Shown one piece after another: positions 5,390-8,570 of a DNA stretch of 8,570 nucleotides (positions are counted from its first letter, which is position 1; every line of letters begins with the position of its first letter). The DNA is from Candidatus Nitrosopumilus sp. (GTDB lineage Archaea; Thermoproteota; Nitrososphaeria; Nitrososphaerales; Nitrosopumilaceae): contig JABDKK010000056.1 in assembly GCA_013002265.1 (NCBI GenBank), positions 1-8,570 on the forward strand, in the 5' to 3' direction. The notes under the pieces were generated by a model that had not been told where the DNA came from, did not search any database, and worked only from the letters and a program-made list of their open reading frames with translations. The position numbers and the translations under genes are program-made.

Positions 5390-6229
5390 CTACGCAAGCT
5401 CCTTTGCCTTTTTGATGTTACCAAAGTCATCCCTCTCATTATCGATCGGTGTCTCCAGAATAATTGGAATTTTTTTCTTGTTTGCAAATTTAATTATTGC
5501 TGAAATTCCTTTCTCACCAATTCCTCCCAATCCTAAATGGTAATGTCTATCAAGATTACAACCAATGTCTCCTTTTGCATCATTTAGATGAATAATTTTC
5601 AAATTTTTAATTCCAACATATTTATCAAACTCATTAAGTGCCTCCTTTACCTTTTTTTCTGTTCTTAAATCATATCCAGCAACAAATGCATGACAAGTAT
5701 CAAAGCACACTCCAAACTTTTTTGCAGGCTTTAACTGATTAAATATTTTACCTAGTTGTTTAAAGTCAGAACCCACAGAATTTTTTTGACACGCAGTATT
5801 TTCTAACAAAATCATGACATCATTTTCTGTTTGCCCTGCTTTAGTTAGTCCCTTAACCAATCTCTTGATACCATCTTCTTCTCCTGTTCCTAAATGACTG
5901 CCAAGATGTGTAACAAGATATGGAATTCCAAGTATTGAGCACCTCTCTACTTCATCAACCAAAGTTTTAACAGACTTTTCAAACCCATCTTCTTTTGGAG
6001 TTGCAAGATTTGGAAGATATGGCATATGAGCACATGTTGCAAGTCTATCGATTTTACTTTCTCTTAGTTTTGATTTAAAATTGGCAATGTCTTCTTTTGA
6101 AAGATCTTTTGCATGCCAACCTCTTGGATTTCTAGTAAATATCTGGAATGCTGAACATTCTCTCTCTACGGCATTATCTACTGCCTTGTCAATTGATCCT
6201 GAAATTGATACATGACAGCCGATCTGCAT
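5390..6229 (-). CDS. nfo: Endonuclease IV (Nfo), AP endonuclease of base-excision repair
   Basis: This 279-residue TIM-barrel enzyme matches the length of E. coli Nfo. It nicks DNA 5' to abasic sites and clears damaged 3' ends. All nine ligands of the three-zinc centre are visible: H68 (CAHMPYL), H108 (VTHLGSHLG), E143 (LLENTA), D177 and H180 (CFDTCHAFVAGYD), H214 (IIHLNDAK), D227 and H229 (LDRHYHLG) and E259 (IILETP). The spacing agrees almost residue for residue with the E. coli enzyme. The N-terminus MQIGCHVSISGSI is the usual first strand, supporting the ATG at 6227-6229. The gene is first in a leftward pair with glyS and faces the primase genes across a short promoter region. With no Shine-Dalgarno and an AT box about 26 bp upstream, it is likely leaderless. 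Nothing suggests it is inactive. Confidence 0.96.
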   Translation of the reverse strand: MQIGCHVSISGSIDKAVDNAVERECSAFQIFTRNPRGWHAKDLSKEDIANFKSKLRESKIDRLATCAHMPYLPNLATPKEDGFEKSVKTLVDEVERCSILGIPYLVTHLGSHLGTGEEDGIKRLVKGLTKAGQTENDVMILLENTACQKNSVGSDFKQLGKIFNQLKPAKKFGVCFDTCHAFVAGYDLRTEKKVKEALNEFDKYVGIKNLKIIHLNDAKGDIGCNLDRHYHLGLGGIGEKGISAIIKFANKKKIPIILETPIDNERDDFGNIKKAKELA

Positions 6230-6250
6230 ATTTCTTCAGTTTTGCTAAAC

Positions 6251-6260
6251 ATAATTTAAA
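6251..6260 (-). promoter_or_regulatory. TATA box for nfo-glyS (leaderless)
   Basis: On the minus strand TTTAAATTAT is centred about 26 bases before the nfo ATG, the spacing at which archaeal transcription would begin on the start codon itself. The GC-rich CACCGTCC just upstream of it (on this strand GGACGGTG) occupies the place of a BRE. Confidence 0.5.
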
Positions 6261-6286
6261 CCACCGTCCAATATTTTAAAACCAGA

Positions 6287-6294
6287 TTTTTAAG
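6287..6294 (+). promoter_or_regulatory. TATA-like box for priL-priS
   Basis: TTTTTAAG is centred about 26 bases before the priL ATG at 6316, consistent with leaderless initiation. A second AT box, ATATTTTAAAA (6271-6281), lies further up and would give a leader of roughly 14 nt, so either could be the active element. Confidence 0.4.
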
Positions 6295-6315
6295 TAAATT
6301 AGGTAAATCACTATT

Positions 6316-7341
6316 ATGCTAGCACTTGGACAAGATGAAATTGCAAAGTATCCATTTTTAGCAGATGCTGGTCAATATCTAAAAGATAAGGGATTCTCAC
6401 TAGAACAATTTGGAACAGATCCTGATCTAAGACAACTAATTGATAAGGCCTTTGATAGGATTCAAGTTGCAGCTGATGGAAAAATCTACAGGTCTGACCT
6501 TGATGGGGATCATGTCTCAAAGGAGGCTGCTTTACCAAGAGAAGTTTTTTCATTTCTTTTGGCTATTGTTTTGTTAAAATTAAGCGGAATGCATACTCTA
6601 ATCAAGAGATTTGCACTTGCAGAGGCTCGAAGGGCAGAAAAATATCTAGAAAAGGATCTTGCAAATATTTCAGATCAATCAAAAAAAGAATTAGCAATTA
6701 GAGTAATTGATGATCTATTTTCAGTTCAGGTAGAGAAGATAGATGACTATTTTGTAATTCCTATATCTGATTACCTAAAACACTCTATTAATTTTCATGA
6801 GAGGGAATGGAAACTGATTAACAGACATGTGGAAAACGGCCAAGTATTTCTAACCCCACATGAGACAGTTAGATTAATCAGAAAAGAACTTGGCTCATAC
6901 ATTAATTCAAAAATTATTAATGCAAAAACACCAACAATGATTCCTGGTTTTGAAAATTCAGTAAACAAATTAGTTTCTCTCTCAAAAAAATTTACAACCT
7001 TTACAGTTACAACTGGAGAATATCCACCATGCATAAAACATGCAATTGAAGTGCTTGAAAAAGGAGAAAACCTCCCTCATTCTGGGCGTTTCATGCTAGC
7101 AACTTTTCTACTTTCAAAGGGACAATCTGTAGAGGAGATTGCACCATTATTCAAAAATGCCCCTGACTATAATTACCGTGTTACACTATACCAACTTAAT
7201 CATCTTGCTGGAACTTCAGGTAGTGGAACAAAGTATTCGTGCCCATCATGTGAAAAGTTAAAAACACAGAGTCTTTGCTTTGCAATTCCAGATTGTGATA
7301 GTATCATTAGTCCTCTACAATTTGGAAAGAAGAGAAAGTAA
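6316..7341 (+). CDS. priL: DNA primase large subunit PriL (iron-sulfur)
   Basis: This 341-residue non-catalytic subunit of the archaeal/eukaryal primase pairs with PriS to begin RNA primers for DNA replication. The N-terminal two thirds (about 5-220) are mostly alpha-helical, with the family pattern KYPFLADAGQYLKDKG near the start and ALPREVFSFLLAIVLLKLSG at 72-91. The C-terminal domain carries the 4Fe-4S cysteines: C239 in GEYPPCIKHAI, C309 and C312 in YSCPSC, C321 in SLCF and C327 in IPDCD. That is one Cys more than the cluster needs, so either C309 or C312 is probably spare. The segment LPHSGRFMLATFLLSKG (253-269) between them is characteristic of this domain. The protein ends in a basic GKKRK tail. 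The stop TAA (7339-7341) shares its last A with the priS ATG, so the two are translationally linked. No Shine-Dalgarno precedes the ATG. Confidence 0.93.
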   Translation: MLALGQDEIAKYPFLADAGQYLKDKGFSLEQFGTDPDLRQLIDKAFDRIQVAADGKIYRSDLDGDHVSKEAALPREVFSFLLAIVLLKLSGMHTLIKRFALAEARRAEKYLEKDLANISDQSKKELAIRVIDDLFSVQVEKIDDYFVIPISDYLKHSINFHEREWKLINRHVENGQVFLTPHETVRLIRKELGSYINSKIINAKTPTMIPGFENSVNKLVSLSKKFTTFTVTTGEYPPCIKHAIEVLEKGENLPHSGRFMLATFLLSKGQSVEEIAPLFKNAPDYNYRVTLYQLNHLAGTSGSGTKYSCPSCEKLKTQSLCFAIPDCDSIISPLQFGKKRK

Positions 7342-8462
7342 TGCAAGAAAAAGACATTCACTTTCTTGAAGAATCATTCAAAAAATATTATTTTGATCAT
7401 TTTGATTTGATACGTGTACCAGAGCGAACATCTGAAAGAGAATTTGGATATCAAAAATTTAATTCAGGTATGAATAGACACATTTCAATTAAAGATGATA
7501 AGGAATTACATCTATTGCTAATACAAAATGTTCCTTCAGATGTATATTGTTCAAACGCATACTATACATTTCCAAATTTACCAATGAATGAAAAAGATTG
7601 GAAAGAGGCTGATCTTATTTTTGATATTGATGCAAAAGATCTTAATTTAGCATGTAGAGAAAACCATACAATATCTATTTGCAATGATTGCAATCAAATC
7701 TCAAAGATTTCTAAGAAATGCACAAAATGTAGCTCTATAAAATTAGAAAACAAATCATTACTCTGCAAAAATTGTATTGATGCATCAAAAACCCAAGTAT
7801 CAAAACTATCTGAAATTCTAGTAAATGATTTTGATATATCAAAAGAGAATATCCAAATTTATTTTTCAGGTAATGAAGGATTCCATGCTTATGTTTCTAA
7901 TTCTCAGTTTCAACAAATAGGCTCCAGAGAAAGATCAGAACTAGTTGATTATCTTATGTTTAATGGAGCAATTCCTGAAACATTTGGAATGAAAAAATTT
8001 AAACCAAACCGTTCCTCTTTTCCAGACTTTAATGATAAAGGATGGAAAGGAAGATTTGCAAAACAAGTTTATGGGACAAAATCAAAACGTTCAAAAACTA
8101 TTTCAGAGTTAGTTGCAAATGGTTATTCTTCTTTTCAAAAAACCTTAGTTCATGTCTCTGAAAAAATTGGTGTAAAAATAGATCCCAATGTTACTATGGA
8201 TATTCATAGGATCTTCAGATTACCTGGTTCAATTAACAGCAAAAGTGGTCTGACAAAAATAATCTGCAAGGATCTATCAAAGTTTAATCCATTCACTGAG
8301 GCATCTTTTCTAGGTGATGATACTATAGAGGTAAAAGCAAATTGTCCTATTGAATTTTCTCTAAAAAATAAAAAATTTGGACCGTATGAAAATGAGCGAG
8401 TAACAGTTCCAATATTTGCCGCAGTCTATATGATTTGCAAAAAACTAGCAACTATTGCATGA
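7341..8462 (+). CDS. priS: DNA primase small (catalytic) subunit PriS
   Basis: This 373-residue AEP-family polymerase subunit makes the primer in partnership with PriL. The metal-binding DLIFDIDAKD (D95, D97) is followed by a Cys/His-rich region, then by the nucleotide-binding IYFSGNEGFHAYV (SGxxGxH at 176-182). The segment DPNVTMDIHRIFRLPGSI (281-298) supplies the third acid, probably D287, and is followed by NSKSGL. In the metal region C105 and H109 plus a terminal CxxC (C142/C145) fit the known structural zinc knuckle of archaeal PriS. Two further CxxC pairs (C114/C117 and C127/C130) sit between them and could form a second zinc site. The gene starts inside the priL stop (TAATG), which fixes the start. 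It is co-transcribed with priL from the promoter region at 6230-6315. The C-terminus, VPIFAAVYMICKKLATIA, closes with TGA at 8460-8462. Confidence 0.94.
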   Translation: MQEKDIHFLEESFKKYYFDHFDLIRVPERTSEREFGYQKFNSGMNRHISIKDDKELHLLLIQNVPSDVYCSNAYYTFPNLPMNEKDWKEADLIFDIDAKDLNLACRENHTISICNDCNQISKISKKCTKCSSIKLENKSLLCKNCIDASKTQVSKLSEILVNDFDISKENIQIYFSGNEGFHAYVSNSQFQQIGSRERSELVDYLMFNGAIPETFGMKKFKPNRSSFPDFNDKGWKGRFAKQVYGTKSKRSKTISELVANGYSSFQKTLVHVSEKIGVKIDPNVTMDIHRIFRLPGSINSKSGLTKIICKDLSKFNPFTEASFLGDDTIEVKANCPIEFSLKNKKFGPYENERVTVPIFAAVYMICKKLATIA

Positions 8463-8476
8463 TTTTGCAGGTAAGA

Positions 8477-8485
8477 CATTAATTT
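8477..8485 (+). promoter_or_regulatory. Candidate TATA box for the right-edge gene
   Basis: CATTAATTT follows the priS stop closely and lies about 23 bases before a GTG (8504) and 29 before a TTG (8510). Either could be the start codon of the next gene. The spacing fits a leaderless promoter, but the site is weakly defined. Confidence 0.3.
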
Positions 8486-8503
8486 ACCGTATCATAACGA
8501 AGT

Positions 8504-8570
8504 GTGATTTTGTATAGCGCCTCTACTGATAAGCAAGCTCCACCTCCTGATGCTGGAAAATACATTAGAT
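8504..8570 (+). CDS. N-terminal start of an unidentified protein (partial)
   Basis: An open frame runs off the right edge. From GTG 8504 it reads MILYSASTDKQAPPPDAGKY. An in-frame TTG at 8510 would start at Y-S-A-S instead. The Pro-rich PPPDAGKYIR stretch looks like a flexible N-terminal tail before a folded or membrane domain. Only 22 codons are visible, so I cannot name a family. It follows priS by about 40 bases in the same direction but has its own AT box. Confidence 0.45.
   Translation, partial: MILYSASTDKQAPPPDAGKYIR

Noticed and set aside
4195..5543. Plus-strand ORFs opposite glyS and nfo
   Set aside because: They are Cys/Phe-rich shadows of two strongly conserved enzymes with complete active-site motifs on the minus strand.
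6314..6553. Minus-strand ORF rich in Gln, His and Leu opposite the start of priL
   Set aside because: The composition is a mirror of priL codons and it overlaps the priL start and promoter. PriL is clearly the real gene.

Overview
This window most likely comes from an AT-rich archaeon of the Thaumarchaeota/Nitrososphaerota (Nitrosopumilus-like). It carries a CdvB/ESCRT-III cell-division protein, both subunits of the archaeal/eukaryal-type primase, an archaeal-type dimeric glycyl-tRNA synthetase and a dolichol-phosphate-mannose-synthase-like glycosyltransferase fused to a GtrA membrane domain. Shine-Dalgarno sites are essentially absent. Instead, AT boxes lie about 26 bp upstream of several start codons, as expected for leaderless archaeal transcripts. 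The lineage is inferred from this gene set and composition, not from a database search.

Layout. The left edge (2-79, +) holds the last codons of an unidentified gene. It overlaps tail-to-tail with a glutamate/aspartate-racemase-family protein (69-833, -) in which both catalytic cysteine positions read as serine. A divergent spacer leads to a CdvB paralogue (937-1587, +). Two non-coding-looking stretches follow, on either side of the glycosyltransferase (2269-3444, +), and both contain gene debris. At 1654-2042 (-) there is a frameshifted pentapeptide-repeat gene. At 2073-2204 (+) there is a short PEF-type C-terminal membrane anchor without a recognisable body. At 3477-3690 (-) there is a small ORF whose natural reading needs two one-base corrections in A-runs. 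At 3803-3919 (+) there is a weaker 38-codon remnant.

The right half is a compact genome-maintenance block. nfo (endonuclease IV) and glyS (glycyl-tRNA synthetase) read leftward, apparently as one transcript. The primase genes priL and priS read rightward, overlapping by one base. The two units share an 86-bp divergent promoter region (6230-6315) with an AT box at leaderless distance from each start. The right edge contains the first codons of another gene, unidentified.

I saw no tRNA, rRNA, CRISPR array, insertion sequence or obvious new multi-gene system. The strongest unusual signals are the double Cys-to-Ser racemase homologue, the extra CxxC pairs in PriS, and the cluster of decayed or frameshifted ORFs around the glycosyltransferase.
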